64,000 nucleotides of DNA from Chloranthus sessilifolius (taxonomy: Eukaryota > Streptophyta > Magnoliopsida > Chloranthales > Chloranthaceae): positions 69,132,646-69,196,645 of the forward strand of contig CM037585.1 in the NCBI GenBank assembly GCA_021018995.1, given 5' to 3'. The notes beneath the pieces were generated by a model that was given only the letters and a program-made list of their open reading frames with translations, ran no database searches and was not told the origin of the DNA. Of the stretch, positions 24,164-35,161 are shown in pieces (within the stretch, counting starts at the first letter, position 1; each line of letters opens with the position of its first letter). The translations under genes were made by a program, and so were the position numbers.

Positions 24164-25659
24164 TCCCGTGATCATCACATCCCATGGTTAAATACGTATA
24201 CTAATCACCCCCGTAATCCTCATGACCCATTCATTGGTCGTACGCCATCAATTCTCATAATATCCTTAAGACCTCTAATTTATCATCCACTTTTTCTCAC
24301 TCGGGCAATCTGATTAAAGGACTAGTGACATACCTAATCTCTTTCAAAAGCATAAGTAACACTCGATCCTCATTTTCCTTCTCTTGCCATTGGAGGAGAC
24401 ATTAGAGCAAAAAAAAATGAAGATGTCAACTTCAATCAAAACTCGCTATTCTCGTGCTAGCAGGATGCTTTCGAAGAATACATATATCAAAATGTTGAGT
24501 GAGAGCATTATGACGATTGAACAAGTTAATGAGCTCAGGGGAGCATAAGCAGACCGTGAGGACATCTCTGGTAACTTTACTAGAAGTGTATTAGCAAGCT
24601 GCGAGGGTATCCCTGATGTCCCCATACTACTAGATGTCGTCGTAAGGTGGCGGGAGGAGGACAAACTCCTACTAACCATAGAATGTGAAATTTTGATGGT
24701 ACCGAAATATGACGAAGAGCTCGATTATGGCATCCCATATCCCTCCGAGAAAAAAATTGTTACTCATCCCTTTTGGAAATCATTAGATACAAACTATTCC
24801 CCATATCACTGAGCCTTACCCCCCTATTCTATTTTTATTTTGGACGATAAATCAGAAGCTTTACAGGATACTCCTAGGAATGAAACTGAAAACCGATTAC
24901 TGATGACTGATGCAATCACCTACTATACCTATCATACTTCTCCCAATTAACCACGTGATAGGATGACCACCACCCTAAGATAGACCCCCGTATACAACTG
25001 ACCTAATCAAAATGACCTCCCCCTAGTTCGATGATAGTAGTGATGAACTTTTCTTCAAAGCTAACTCACCAAATACCCATGACTGCTTATAGACCCAAAA
25101 TGCTCATCAACAACCCAGAAAAGCTCCATTGCATCTATACACTGGGGCATTTTTTTGGATCAGAAGGAGAATCATGTTAGAAGTGCTGACTTGTCCACGA
25201 AGAAGATGAGCAATAACAAAATTACCATCCGGAGAATGCTACCGAAGATACTATACTGGCAACACTACCACGCTCCTACATTGGAGCATTTTTATTTTAT
25301 TATTTTTATTGTTTCTGTCTTAGTTATTTGCTTTCCCTATTGTATTATTTTCATTTCAAAAAAAAAGAGAAAGAAAAAAAGGAAAATAAGAAAAGAAAGC
25401 ACATATCCACCCTTATTACCAGACCCTGGTCTGAGATACAACCCCCTTGACAACTAGCAAGGGGGAGAACAGAAATTACTGATAATGGTACCTTTATATG
25501 TGTAGATACGAAGCAACCTCCAACCACCAGCGGGCCAGCCCAAGAAGCATCCAAGTCCCAATGATGGTCGTCGGCGCTAAAGAAACTAAAAAGCAAAAGT
25601 AGACGCAAGGGGTTACTAAAAGAAAAGGAGCCAATCAGGTACATCTACATAAAAAAAAA

Positions 25660-25662
<3 letters not shown>

Positions 25663-25700
<38 letters not shown>
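25663..25700. repeat. TA dinucleotide run
   Basis: About 19 uninterrupted TA units. Shorter AT runs recur at 26397-26412, 46364-46379, 52740-52757, 62288-62304 and 63342-63365, mostly in element tails and leaders. Confidence 0.95.
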
Positions 25701-25702
<2 letters not shown>

Positions 25703-25733
25703 AAGTTTTCTTTTCTTTTTACATTTGTTACTG

Positions 25734-25747
25734 GGGGCATCCCCCCA
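25734..25747. terminator. GGGGGCAT/CCCCC hairpin at the 3' end of the antisense gene
   Basis: GGGGGCATCCCCCC can fold as a short G/C stem and lies 53 bp beyond the antisense stop codon (25800-25802), next to AATATATATA. Similar small palindromes stand at 34867, 36041 and 63541. A role in ending the antisense or the sense transcript is inference. Confidence 0.4.
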
Positions 25748-25799
25748 ATATATATACAGCGCACACACACAATAGACAAAAAAAAGAACACACGCACCC

Positions 25800-27479
25800 C
25801 TACTCCCTACGCTGTCGCTGGGATGGACGAGCACCGCTGTCCCCAGTATCATCCGCTGGGAGGTCTATGGACTGGTCATCCGAACATATAATCCCAGCAC
25901 CCGGAGTCCTCGGAACCTCTAGACGACAAGGCCCCACCACAGAACCTCCCTCATTTGTCTGACTAACAGACCGCCTCGATCGAGAATGAGGAGGATACCT
26001 CGCAAGAATATCACGAATGACAGAATCCTCACGAGCATCACCCCTAACACGATCACGAGACGTGGGACGAGACTTCCCAGTCGAGGAACCCGTAGCCCTC
26101 GACTTGATCCACCAAGCGAACTAGCCAACCTATGCACCCCCCACTCACTCCTCGTTAGACGATACTGCAGATGGTCAAGGGACACCTATATCTCTGCCCG
26201 CATCGTTTGACGCGCTGCCTCCAATGCCTCAACCTGAGTCTTCTGCTCAACCATCATCTCAACAAATAGGTCGTCATGACTCTGCGTCTCCCCAAGGATC
26301 TATCTCGCCTCGGGGGTGGCACGTGCTTGCATCGCCTCTAGACACGCCTCCTCAAGCTGACGAACCTGCATAATTACACCAAGTCAAAGAAAACCCATAT
26401 ATATATATATATGAACATAAAAAAAGGGGAACTTTGGAAAGGAAATAATCATACCAGATCCAGCCTCTCCTCCAGAAGTTGCTCAACCATCTCGGAAGTC
26501 ATTGGATCAACAGGAGGCACGAAAGGGAAAGCAAATGTAGGTGGCTGTAATGAGAACAAACAAACACATCAGATGACACTATAATGACAAATACCATAGA
26601 CGTAATAACTAAAATATACTTGAGTAGGGATAGAAACAGACCCCTGAGGGGGAGCCTCAGGAGCGAAGTCTGGAACGACCTGCACAAAAAAAAAAAAACA
26701 AACCAACACAAAATATATCAGAACAAATAAGATGAAATAACCTAAACTGAATTACACCAAACCAAAAATTATATTGACTCTCAGGACGTAGAGAGGCAGC
26801 AGTCGCCTCCCTCGTCTTAAGATCCTCAGTAACCTGATGCTGAAATACCACATAATGTTAGTAAAATGTTAAGAAAGCAAAACAATAACACCCAATGAAC
26901 TATTATAATTATACAAACGAGTTGAAAGATTGAATGGAACTTACCCAATGATCTAACTCGGCCCGAAGCTGAGCCATCGCTTGATCCTCCCGACTAGAGG
27001 AAGCAACTGAAGATGGATCAAATGTCAGAACGGGACCTCCAGCAGCGAGCTTGGCTCTGTATGAATAACAATGAACATGTTAGTTGGCAAGCCCACAACA
27101 CTAACAATTAACAAAACCAAGTTCATATAGACACTTACCAATCGGTCAATCTCAGATCGCAAATTGGCCTCCACCTCTCGACCGGCCTGTTGCGACCGCG
27201 TAACAACCCTATCAGTGCCACATTACTAGCGACCTCGGCCTCCCTCTCAGACTGTCTAAAAATGAAACGAGACACCACAATCATGTCAGAACGACCGAAA
27301 GACTAGGTCAACATAATACATAAAAAAACCAATAAATCAACTAACCAAGAGCTGTCAAGTCTCCGCCAACCGAGCCCCTAACTCATCCACCACTCCCCTA
27401 GCCTGAGAAATCGAGAGGGCTAAGGAGTGCAGCATCTCCTCATCCGGACGAGGAGCACACCCCATCTGCTCCATCACCC
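25800..27479 (-). pseudogene. PMD gene, downstream coiled-coil and C-terminal exons
   Basis: Several short exons with consensus splice signals can be seen: REVEANLRSEIDRL before GTAAGT (about 27140-27256); AKLAAGGPVLTF to MAQLRAELDH before GTAAGT (about 26946-27062, CATACAG acceptor); HQVTEDLKTREATAASL (about 26762-26848, TTTCAG acceptor); VVPDFAPEAPPQGSV (26619-26681, GTGCAG acceptor); PTFAFPFVPPVDPMTSEMVE (about 26458-26546); VRQLEEACLEAMQARATPEA (from 26370). The final part is Arg/Ser-rich and ends SQRQRRE before the stop at 25800. Confidence 0.65.
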
Positions 27480-27962
27480 TGTGGAGGGCAGCTAACGCCC
27501 CCTAGACACTTGCAGTGAGATGGCCCCGCTTCAATGTGGCCAGTCTCTCCCTCAATGCCGACTCCGACCCACCGACCGTAAAAGAGCCACTTCCATGGAA
27601 GGGACGTGTGAAGAGGCGCCTGCCACCCAATGCACTAACCATCTCCTATACTCTCAGACATCCACCTCGTCATGCGTTCTATGACCCTGATCCCCCCAAC
27701 CCTGAAATCGGTCATCTGAAGTGTCATCCGCTTCGTAAAATTCTAGCCCGGGGAGTCGATCATCCTCTTCGCCACCCTATGGCGAATCTCTAGAGGGGCT
27801 CCCTAAGCAAGCCCTAGCTGCCGCACCACTCGAGACAGGTGGATTCTCTCCACCTTCTCAAAACAATGGACCCATATATCCACGTCGAAGAAGGGTTGGC
27901 CAGACTAAATCACTGGCACACCCGCATCCTCCCGGCCGCGTATGGCCTCCAAATCACCTAAC
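27480..27962 (-). pseudogene. PMD gene, VIWRPYA exon
   Basis: A TTGGTTAG acceptor is followed by VIWRPYAAGRMRVCQ, then FFDVDIWVHCFEKVERIHLS and RVVRQLGLAQGAP. This matches the PMD C-terminal pattern (W.PY, then ..VE...P.RV.RQFG..Q.iP). The 3' limit of the exon is uncertain. Confidence 0.65.
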
Positions 27963-28049
27963 CAAACGAGCAAGCCAACCCATCAATGAATTCTCATATC
28001 CTAAAAGCTGAAACAAAATTAAATGAAACATACACATGATGATATATAC

Positions 28050-28214
28050 CTGCCCCGCATGCATATCCTCGAAAAGACCGCGTGCGGTCTTAAGATCTGA
28101 AGACCAGCGATGACCCCTCAACGCCTCCCTCCACACGCGCATCCACGAAAATGTGAACGTCACCTCCAAAGGAACTCCCAGACGAAGAAAAGCAAAATGG
28201 ACATATGCCCAGAA
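28050..28214 (-). pseudogene. PMD gene, FWAYVHFAF exon
   Basis: A TTTTTTTAG acceptor precedes FWAYVHFAFLRLGVP and SSDLKTARGLFEDMHAGQ, followed by a GTATAT donor. The exon sits where PMD proteins have the segment between the core and the C-terminal W-x-PY part. Confidence 0.7.
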
Positions 28215-28304
28215 CTAAAAAAATACATAAAAGATAAATGTTGAATAGTTACCACTAAAAGACCAAGAAAATAAAGACACTATGACATCAACTAACTAAA
28301 ACTC

Positions 28305-28406
28305 ACCTGGAGGAAGGGAAGGAAACCTCCGATCATCATGACGCCCCGTCCGCGATGATAAAGCTACTCATAGAGATTTGCCAATGCAGTCGCACCCCAT
28401 GCATAG
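28305..28406 (-). pseudogene. PMD gene, YAWG exon end
   Basis: It reads YAWGATALANLY and GGFLPFLQ, the canonical continuation of the PMD core, then a GTGAGT donor. It abuts the solo LTR at 28407. Confidence 0.75.
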
Positions 28407-31009
28407 TGTTATTCATTGAAAAGTACCACTTTTCACCTCTTAACCTAGCCTTTGATAGACCTTGAAGTGGACTAATAATAATTTGTTAAGTGTGTTTTGT
28501 AGTTAGCAATAATCTATACAGCTTAATACAAAATCCATCATTATTGGCCCAAAAAAGAAGAATAAGACATGCAAAGCCGAATGGAACACCCTGGTAGTGC
28601 TCACCATGGTGACTCATTTGCTAGTCATCACTAACCAAAAGCCTAGCAGATGGATGAAGTTGGCTGAGAATGGAGAAACTGCAACAGCAGCAAGTGCAAT
28701 TCATCAAAGCATAGAAAGACGGATCTCATAGAGTTGAGAAGCTCCTTCACGAAGCTAAGGATGCAGTGGAAGATGCCCTCGCACAGATAGGACGCGCAGT
28801 CAAGAGGAGAGCTGTAAAGATTTTGCAAAAGTCTCACAGATTAAAATCCTCAAAATTTGTAATCGCGAAGCTCTCATGAAGATCAAGCCTTAAAGCAACC
28901 GTGCAAAGAATACAGCGAGTCCATGTGTGTACTAAACAAAATTCCACCTCGCGCAGTTTGTGCGTGGCCCTGGAAGAGAGAGAAGCCTAAAATTCTCCTC
29001 GCACAGATCTCGCGCACTCTGAAGCCTTACCAATTACTACGCGAACACAGGAGCACACCTACGCGAGTACTCAACGAGAGAGAGCTTCTGAAGCTCTACT
29101 GTGTGAGAAGTCTAGGCACCCCAAATCATCTCTGTGACAGAATTGCAGTGCAAAGGAACTGCACGATTAACTGAAAATTTACTGTGCGAGTGAGCACTTC
29201 CCACCAACCAAAAGCTACTCCGCGAAGGCTTTGCAACTGTGTGAATGAATGAATACATATGCCAGCCCCACGAAGCACGGGCTCCCAACTTCTCAGTTTT
29301 AACTCAAGGACCTTTTAGGAATTTCCCAAGGCTAGGGCACACTTCTTGAGGTGCAGATTTTGAGGCACACATCTCAAGGCATTCAAGGGTTATAACAGTC
29401 ATGTCTGCTAGAAAAATTAGGGTTAATCTCTTTAGAGCCAAGGCCGTATGGACAGAGTATATAAGCAACACTTAGAGTTTATTTTTATCATCGACCCTTC
29501 TTTTCATCCTCTGTCGGCTGAGAGCTCCAGCAGGCTAGGGTTAGGGTTTAATCACCTCTTTTTCCCATTTTTCTTCTCTCTTAGCCCAGCACTTGCCAAC
29601 TAATCCCCCTATAAGTAGTTAGGTTTAGTTTATTTTAGTTTGTAATAGGTTTTGTATACATTGGGATTTTTTATGGGCAGTTATGTACAGGCTACAGCCT
29701 GGAGACAGTCCATTGTAAGTTTCGTTGTTATTAATGGATTATTGTTTTAATGATTAATTGAATCTAAAGATCTTATGGTTTCTTTAGATGTCTATAGGAT
29801 CCATGTATTTGGGACGATCCCATTCAATTTCTAGTAGATCTATTGTTTACCATCTGATTTCCCTTGGTTTGATAGCCCCATGGAAAGCAATGCTAGATCT
29901 GTAGTGAGATCTGGGGAGCTCGGAGGCCTGTGGACCATGGTGGTTGCAACAGTTTTCATGCTCTTTCTCAGACCTATGTGGTATGGACAGACCAATGGGA
30001 TACCCTGTGAACATTTGAGTGGACAGAGTATAGCCCTAAGGTGGTGTCCAGCCACATGTTTGAGAAAGATTCTTCTCCCTTGCACATGAGCTTCTAGAGC
30101 CTTGTGAGGAGATTTGTACAGGAACTGGCCCCCCTCTGTTTTACCTAACCGACATCAAATGTTAGATCTGATATCTCTGTAGTAGTTGCAGCTTGAGGCT
30201 GAGTCATTACAGGCCTTTTGTAGCAATGACCAGCTGGATTTAGAGCCTTATTCAACCTATTACATGGTCCTTTTTATTGGCACCAGTGAGCCTTTGGCCA
30301 TGGCAAAGCACTTAGGATTTTATGGGTTGGAATACCTATGGATGTCAGCCAGATCTGTGTGAAGATCTGGAGAGCTTGTAGCACTGACATTATATAGTGT
30401 TGTTATAGTATTCATGGCCTGGTCTGGTCTAGTGGTTGGGGAAATGATCAGTTCACTCCTCTGGATTTGAGTGGCAACTTCTGGCTTAATCAATGGGATT
30501 TGACAGACTCTATAGGATAGGATGTGACCATTTGAGTGGACGGCCTATAGCCTTAAGAGCACCCCAAATGGCATGAGTTAAGTTAGACACTTCTACCTTG
30601 TTGAGGCTTTGATGGCATCTCAACAAGGAGCACTACAGAGACAGACTAAATCTGAGTTACATTACTGCTTTAACTCTGAACTTAACCTGCTTACTTCTCA
30701 CTAATTTTTAACCCTTTCTTTAGGATAGGGCTACATTTTATTTTTCTGTTGTTAGGATTAATTTAGTGTAGTTGTGACACCCAGCTCCCTTTCTTTAGGA
30801 TTGTCAGATCTGTAGCCAGATCCGGAGGCCTGCTGTTATAGCCCATTTTGGGTTCTAGATCAATTTCTCTATGGGACAAACTCTTACTTATCAAAACTTG
30901 CTACAATAAGCCCTATATCTTGCAGGTCTAGGATTACTTTGGTTGTGTTGAATCCATCCTTTTATTTTACTTTGTCTTTAAATTTGTTTCCACCAAACAA
31001 ATAAACACA
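28407..31009 (+). mobile_element. Solo LTR of the C family inside the PMD gene
   Basis: It starts TGTTATTCATTGAAAAGTA and ends ...AATAAACACA, about 2.6 kb. It shares GAAAAGTACCACTTTTCACC with the start of C's LTR and GGGACAAACTCTTACTTATC with its end (reverse of 4350-4370). Flanks GCATAG and GCATCG are a near-match target duplication. No coding region is present. It interrupts the PMD gene between the RDLDRVPTYV and YAWG motifs. Confidence 0.75.
28740..29240. repeat. CTCGCGCAG/TACGCGA word cluster in the C-family solo LTR
   Basis: Words such as CTCGCACAGAT, TCGCGAAGCTC, CCTCGCGCAGTTTGTGCG, CTCGCACAGATCTCGCGCA and TACGCGAACAC repeat at short irregular intervals. This is the position where related LTRs have CTCGAG words (5430-5875) or CCTGTCGAGAGG words (48505-49075). 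Confidence 0.6.
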
Positions 31010-31592
31010 GCATCGAGAATCTGACAACATAGGTAGGGACCCGATCCAAGTCCCTGAGAACCATAAAAAATAACCCGGTGATGCATCCCCGAGTCGAAGA
31101 AGAAAAGAGTATTGCACCAAGGAAGTGCATCAAGAATGCTCGGAGCACCCTATCTGTAGCCAACCACGGCCTCACGACTCGCCACCACCACACAGCGCAC
31201 CTCATAAGACGCCCTCGCCTCCAAATGATGCCTTGGAGGGACGAAGCCACTCGCAAAAGTATCAAAAAATTAAGTGACCCGAACCACACCTGGTCCCGAG
31301 CCACTCAACCTATATGGCACACCCAAAATCTCGTCGCACACCTCCAAATACACTCCTGCCATCCATCTCATGATTGGCTCACCCTCAAAATGAAGACCGG
31401 TAATGCAAACCCAGTCCTCTGGAGTTAGCAACATCATGCCAACTAGAAAGAGAAGCGCCTGATGCTCCTCCCTCTACCTCTTTAAAATCGCAGCGATCTG
31501 GCTACGATCGACCTAAAAGGGCTCCAGCTTCAGGATCGACCAAGTATGGGACTTGCTCCATGCCGAGCTGATAGCCAGCTGTGGGGGCTCCT
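31010..31592 (-). pseudogene. PMD gene, first half of the plant mobile domain
   Basis: Preceded by an AATAG acceptor near 31593. It contains YQLGMEQVPYLVDPEAG, then TPEDWVCITGLHFEGEPI (the ExLxGLxxxGxP-type region of PMD), and DRVLRAFLMHFLGAILF with LRDLDRVPTYV, which match the conserved 'yLLYLLGxxLF..D' and 'LrDldxxxxYaWG' parts of the domain. The solo LTR at 28407-31009 enters directly after this, before the YAWG motif. Confidence 0.7.
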
Positions 31593-31904
31593 ATTGAATG
31601 GAACATAAATAATGACAGTAAGACTAACACATACCTATGACAAAAGACAAATAGATCTAGAGCTAAAAGTAAATGAAATATGCCCCAAACACAATAACAA
31701 CTCATAACGAACACATAAAACATGATAAGAACAACTCAATAGAAACATGACCTATCTCTAGATGCCATCATGATGCATGAGTGAGCACACAACCAATGAT
31801 CAATGCAGATTTGACATAAATTAAAAAGGGGTTTTCGGATCCTAATAAGTCTATGTCATAATTAAAATGCCTATAAAATGAGGATACTCTTGCTCACGGG
31901 TACC

Positions 31905-32240
31905 TACCCAACCTTGAGGGAAGAAATCCTCTAGCGGGAAGTGTCTTCCATCATGACACTCCTCACCCTGGTGCTCCTCAGTCTCATCCTCAGCTCTCTC
32001 CTCCTTGACCCTCTCACCCTCCACCTCAGCTACACCCTGCTCAATCTCGGGTACCTCCTCCCTGGCTTCCACCTAGTCAACCTCCGGTACCTCCTCTCTA
32101 GCCACCTCCCTGACATCCACCTCCCTGACAATGGCGTCGATTGGAGCCGTAGAGGTCTCACCTATCTCCCCCATCATCATCCTCTCCAACTCAGAAATAG
32201 TAAGATTGTGCCTATCACCGCTTTAACCCTCCATCCTAGA
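31905..32240 (-). pseudogene. PMD gene, acidic N-terminal exon
   Basis: The frame reads LTISELERMMMGEIGE, then long Glu/Val-rich runs (VEAREEVPEIEQGVAEVEGE, EERAEDETEEHQGEE) and DFFPQGW before a GTAGGT-type donor near 31905. The composition is like a flexible acidic leader. Start codon not settled. Confidence 0.5.
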
Positions 32241-32330
32241 ATAAAGAACTCAAAATTTGGGAAAGAACAAAAGAAACGGTGCCTGAAACGAACGATCGGA
32301 TCGCAAAATATCACAAAAATATAAAAATAT

Positions 32331-32572
32331 AGCACAAGGAAACAAGAAAACAAAGAATCAAAGACCAACACGGATAGCGCGGGAAGAATGAAACATTTTT
32401 GAACTATTTATAAGACATGGCTGAATCGTGCGTGTGAACTCACGCGCTCAACCCAATCACGCACCATAATTTTCGCGCTTAATTCGGATCAAACGATAAG
32501 TTTTGAGCACGTAAACTAATCGTTGCCCGCTTAAACTAACCCGACCACCTGGTTGCGTGTCGTCCACCAAGC
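32331..32572. other. Noncoding tail of element B left of the E-family solo LTR
   Basis: No gene. It carries ACGCGCTCAA, ATCACGCACC and GCGCTTAATTCGG words like those in B's LTR. Confidence 0.5.
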
Positions 32573-34203
32573 TGTGCGACCATGGATTCTCTCGAACCCG
32601 TTGCGATGATGCACTCACGATGGAATAAATGTAGAGTCGCCACCTAGAGCTTTTGGTTACCCAGGAAACCTTTAAATCAATATTTTGAGCACCGAAGTGT
32701 TAAATATGACTCTGATTAACCGGTTTTTGCCAAAGACTCTAGGGTAGGGGCTTCGGTTATCGATCGGGAAGGGTTTAGGCACTCGATCAACCCGCACGTA
32801 GCGGTCTCTATCTATGGCCAAAATTAAAAATAAATGGGCGGAGCTTCCGCTTGCCCGAAGGCAATATGGTCCTATCAAGATTTGAGCCAAACCGAAATTT
32901 CGACGACGTAACGGCTTGAATCCTTGGATGAACGAAACACCAAGAAGGTAGAGGAAGAGACGGGTGAGACGGAGCTCATGGGCCCTTGTTGCACCGTGGA
33001 AGACCTTCGCTTCGGCGTACTTCCGATGGCTTTAACTGGCTTAAACGGTAGGGGAATGGATTCTAATGCTAGGATTCGGTAGATGGGAAGTGTAGGATGA
33101 TGCTAGAGACGAAGTTTGACTAAAAAGGGGTGATCTAATGGTTTAAATGGATTGAAAGAGGTGAACTAAGCATGCTAGAATTCTGGTTGAAGAATAAAAA
33201 AAATGGAACTTTCTCTCACTAGGGCTTTCTCTCTTAATCTCAAACTTTCAACCCTAATTTTTTTCAACCCTTTGGGAAGAGGGGGGGCCTCTCTATTTAT
33301 AGAGAAAAGGTGGATTAGAGGGTTACTTAAGAGCTAATTGGTTTAGCAATTAGGTAATCCCCCATCTAAGGTTTTCTAGGTTTTTAGGGTCCTAGGGGTT
33401 TGGGAAACCGGTTTCAATGACAGATGATGGGGTGAGACCATAGGTGACTTAAGGGTTGCATATAAGCTCAAAGGGGGTGCAACCAACCTTAAGACACCCA
33501 CCTCAACCAAGGGGATGGTCAAAAGGTCAAACCTGATGAAGGGATTTCAAGCATCTGATGACAGTTACTGTAGCTAAGTTGGGCGTATATATTACATACG
33601 CCCAATTTATGTACAATGATTTTCATGAAAACCAGAGGAGATCTGAGAAGGTGGGTGCTCGTGGTGGGCCCTACCTATGCTGGGCGTATGTATTATGTAC
33701 GCTCAATCAAATTTGGCTCAAAAATGCCAGGCGTATATAATATATATGCCTGACCAAACTGGGGCCAAATCTGCTGGGCATATGTAATACATACGCCTGA
33801 GCAAAAGTCATGATTTTATGTAAAACTTCAATTGGCCATAACTTGTGAACCATAACTCCAAATTGGGTGATCTTTGGCTTGCTGGAATGCTGGAGAAGTC
33901 CTCCTTCCAATGGCATGGGGCTCCTCCTTGGTAGTAGTCTGTATAAAATTTTGTAGCTCTCCTCCCATCAATTGCTCAGAAGGGTTCAAGTTGGGTCCGG
34001 GAAGGGATCCTAGGGCTTAGGGGTGATCTCTAAGGGTTGGGGGAATTGTTCTAAAGGGTTCAGGGTGATTCTTAAAAGTCTGGATAGGTTCCTAAGGGTT
34101 CAAGGCGATTCCTAAGGGTTCAGGGGTGCCATCAAAAGCACAGGGGTATAGCTCTCTCGGAGTATAGACTAATCGGGCCTTGGGCCGAATTTGGGTGTCT
34201 ACA
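32573..34203 (-). mobile_element. Solo LTR of the E family, minus strand
   Basis: On the minus strand it begins TGTAGACACCCAAATTCGGC (34203) and ends CCATGGTCGCACA (32573), 1.63 kb, collinear with E's 5' LTR at 49819-51370. Flanks CAAGC and CAACC are a near-match target duplication. It includes TATA-like TCTATTTATAGAG (near 33290) and four palindromes. Inserted in B's tail. Confidence 0.85.
33581..33798. repeat. Four 23-bp palindromes (GGCGTATA..TATACGCC), spacing 101, 47, 47
   Basis: Copies start at 33581, 33682, 33729 and 33776. Each has AGGCGTATA-type arms around a short AT centre and can form an 11-bp stem, with some mismatches. The mirror arrangement in E's LTR is 47, 47, 101. Confidence 0.85.
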
Positions 34204-34837
34204 CAACCGCATAATAATCTCATGCGTTTGAACCCGTGCGCGCAAATGCCAACAATGACCGGCCACCACCTTAATCCTGCGCCCATGACATGTACTAAAC
34301 TCGATTAAACGACTGGACGCCGACGCTTAATGTCCTTCCGACCCTTCGAAAAGCGCACTCCCATTCTGACGCGCAATTAGTTTATGCGCTCGGAGTGAAG
34401 CGCGCAATTTCCCAGAAACATAAAATATGTGCCCAGAACAGCAGGTTCACAGGACCAAATTAGGAGACTTTTGACACTAACTGCCAACCTAAACTACGTC
34501 GTTGTTAGAGCCAATCCAAAAACACTTCTAACTTAGGACATACACACCTTGAGTCAAAATGAAAAAAAAATGCCCCCCAACATCACATACACAGTACAAC
34601 CGAGACCAAACAAAAATGAAAAATGCCCCTCATCGTTTATACACTTGATCCTAAACTAAGCTAAACCAAAAAAAACTATCCCCAACATACCCCAGATCCA
34701 AAATAAATGAACTAAACCAAATCAAACTTAAACAAATAAACGTCACGTTCAAAACTAGATCAAGTAAGCTATAAAATAAACAAAACCAAAATTCACTAAA
34801 TATAAATAGCAAAAATAGAATTAAAAATATAATTACT

Positions 34838-35161
34838 TCATAAATAAATAAAAAAATTATAAAACACACTGAGGGCATACTCCCTGAATATACAACTTAA
34901 AATCCGCCCGTTCAGGCAATGCCTGAATCCAAAAAATCCCGAAGGAGGAATGCACCCTGAACGTATTCTAAAGATGACAGCCTCTTCCCCTTGCCTCAAA
35001 CTGGCGGAAAAGAAAGAGTGGCTCACAGAAAGCCACCCAGGATCTGCGGGATCCACCTTTGGAGGCTCACCTTGGAAAGCATAACAAGGAGGAACAACTA
35101 ACGTTGAATCCGTAGAGCCTACTGAGGAAACATACGCATCGGTCACGAGAACTCTGACCAT
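34838..35161 (-). other. Short antisense open stretch in B's tail
   Basis: A minus-strand frame reads MVRVLVTDAYVSSVGSTD, then YAFQGEPPKVDPADPGWL. It has soluble, protein-like composition in its first 70 codons and then runs through the palindrome at 34867. I do not recognise it. It may be another antisense ORF or an exon, or chance. Confidence 0.25.
34867..34880. terminator. GAGGGCATACTCCC palindrome
   Basis: A small hairpin followed by TGAATATACAAC, similar to the signals at 25734, 36041 and 63541, each at the end of an antisense open stretch. Confidence 0.35.

Larger units (their letters stand above)
24164..25799 (+). other. Tail after integrase of element B
   Basis: No known gene is seen. 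A plus-strand coding-like stretch spans about 24417-24812 (KMSTSIKTRYSRASRML; REEDKLLLTIECEILMVPKY) and matches nothing I know. A/G-rich runs (25360-25400), a TA dinucleotide run (25663-25700) and a G/C hairpin (25734-25747) follow before the convergent antisense gene ends at 25800. Confidence 0.5.
25800..32330 (-). pseudogene. Antisense multi-exon plant mobile domain (PMD) gene inside element B
   Basis: On the minus strand a spliced gene runs from an acidic N-terminal exon (about 32240-31905) through PMD exons to a stop at 25800. PMD hallmarks are TPEDWVCITGLHFEGEPI, DRVLRAFLMHFLGAILF, RDLDRVPTYV and, beyond a later LTR insertion, YAWGATALANLY. At least eight GT-AG introns can be placed by eye. 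PMD proteins (MAIN/MAIL1 relatives) are nuclear plant proteins, and most genomic copies are tied to transposons. Extra ORFs 3' of pol, some antisense, are known in Tat-lineage elements. The gene is flanked by B's own LTRs and single target duplication, so it travels with B. It has a few breaks. Confidence 0.75.

Noticed and set aside
29880-30089. Paired frames on both strands in the C-family solo LTR
   Set aside because: Short, without motif, and inside an LTR that aligns with other noncoding LTR copies.
31078-31428. 116-codon plus-strand frame
   Set aside because: Complement of the PMD core exon, which has recognisable motifs on the minus strand.
31941-32324. 127-codon plus-strand frame
   Set aside because: Shadow of the acidic exon of the antisense PMD gene; Leu/Ser-rich composition is what the complement of Glu-rich codons gives.
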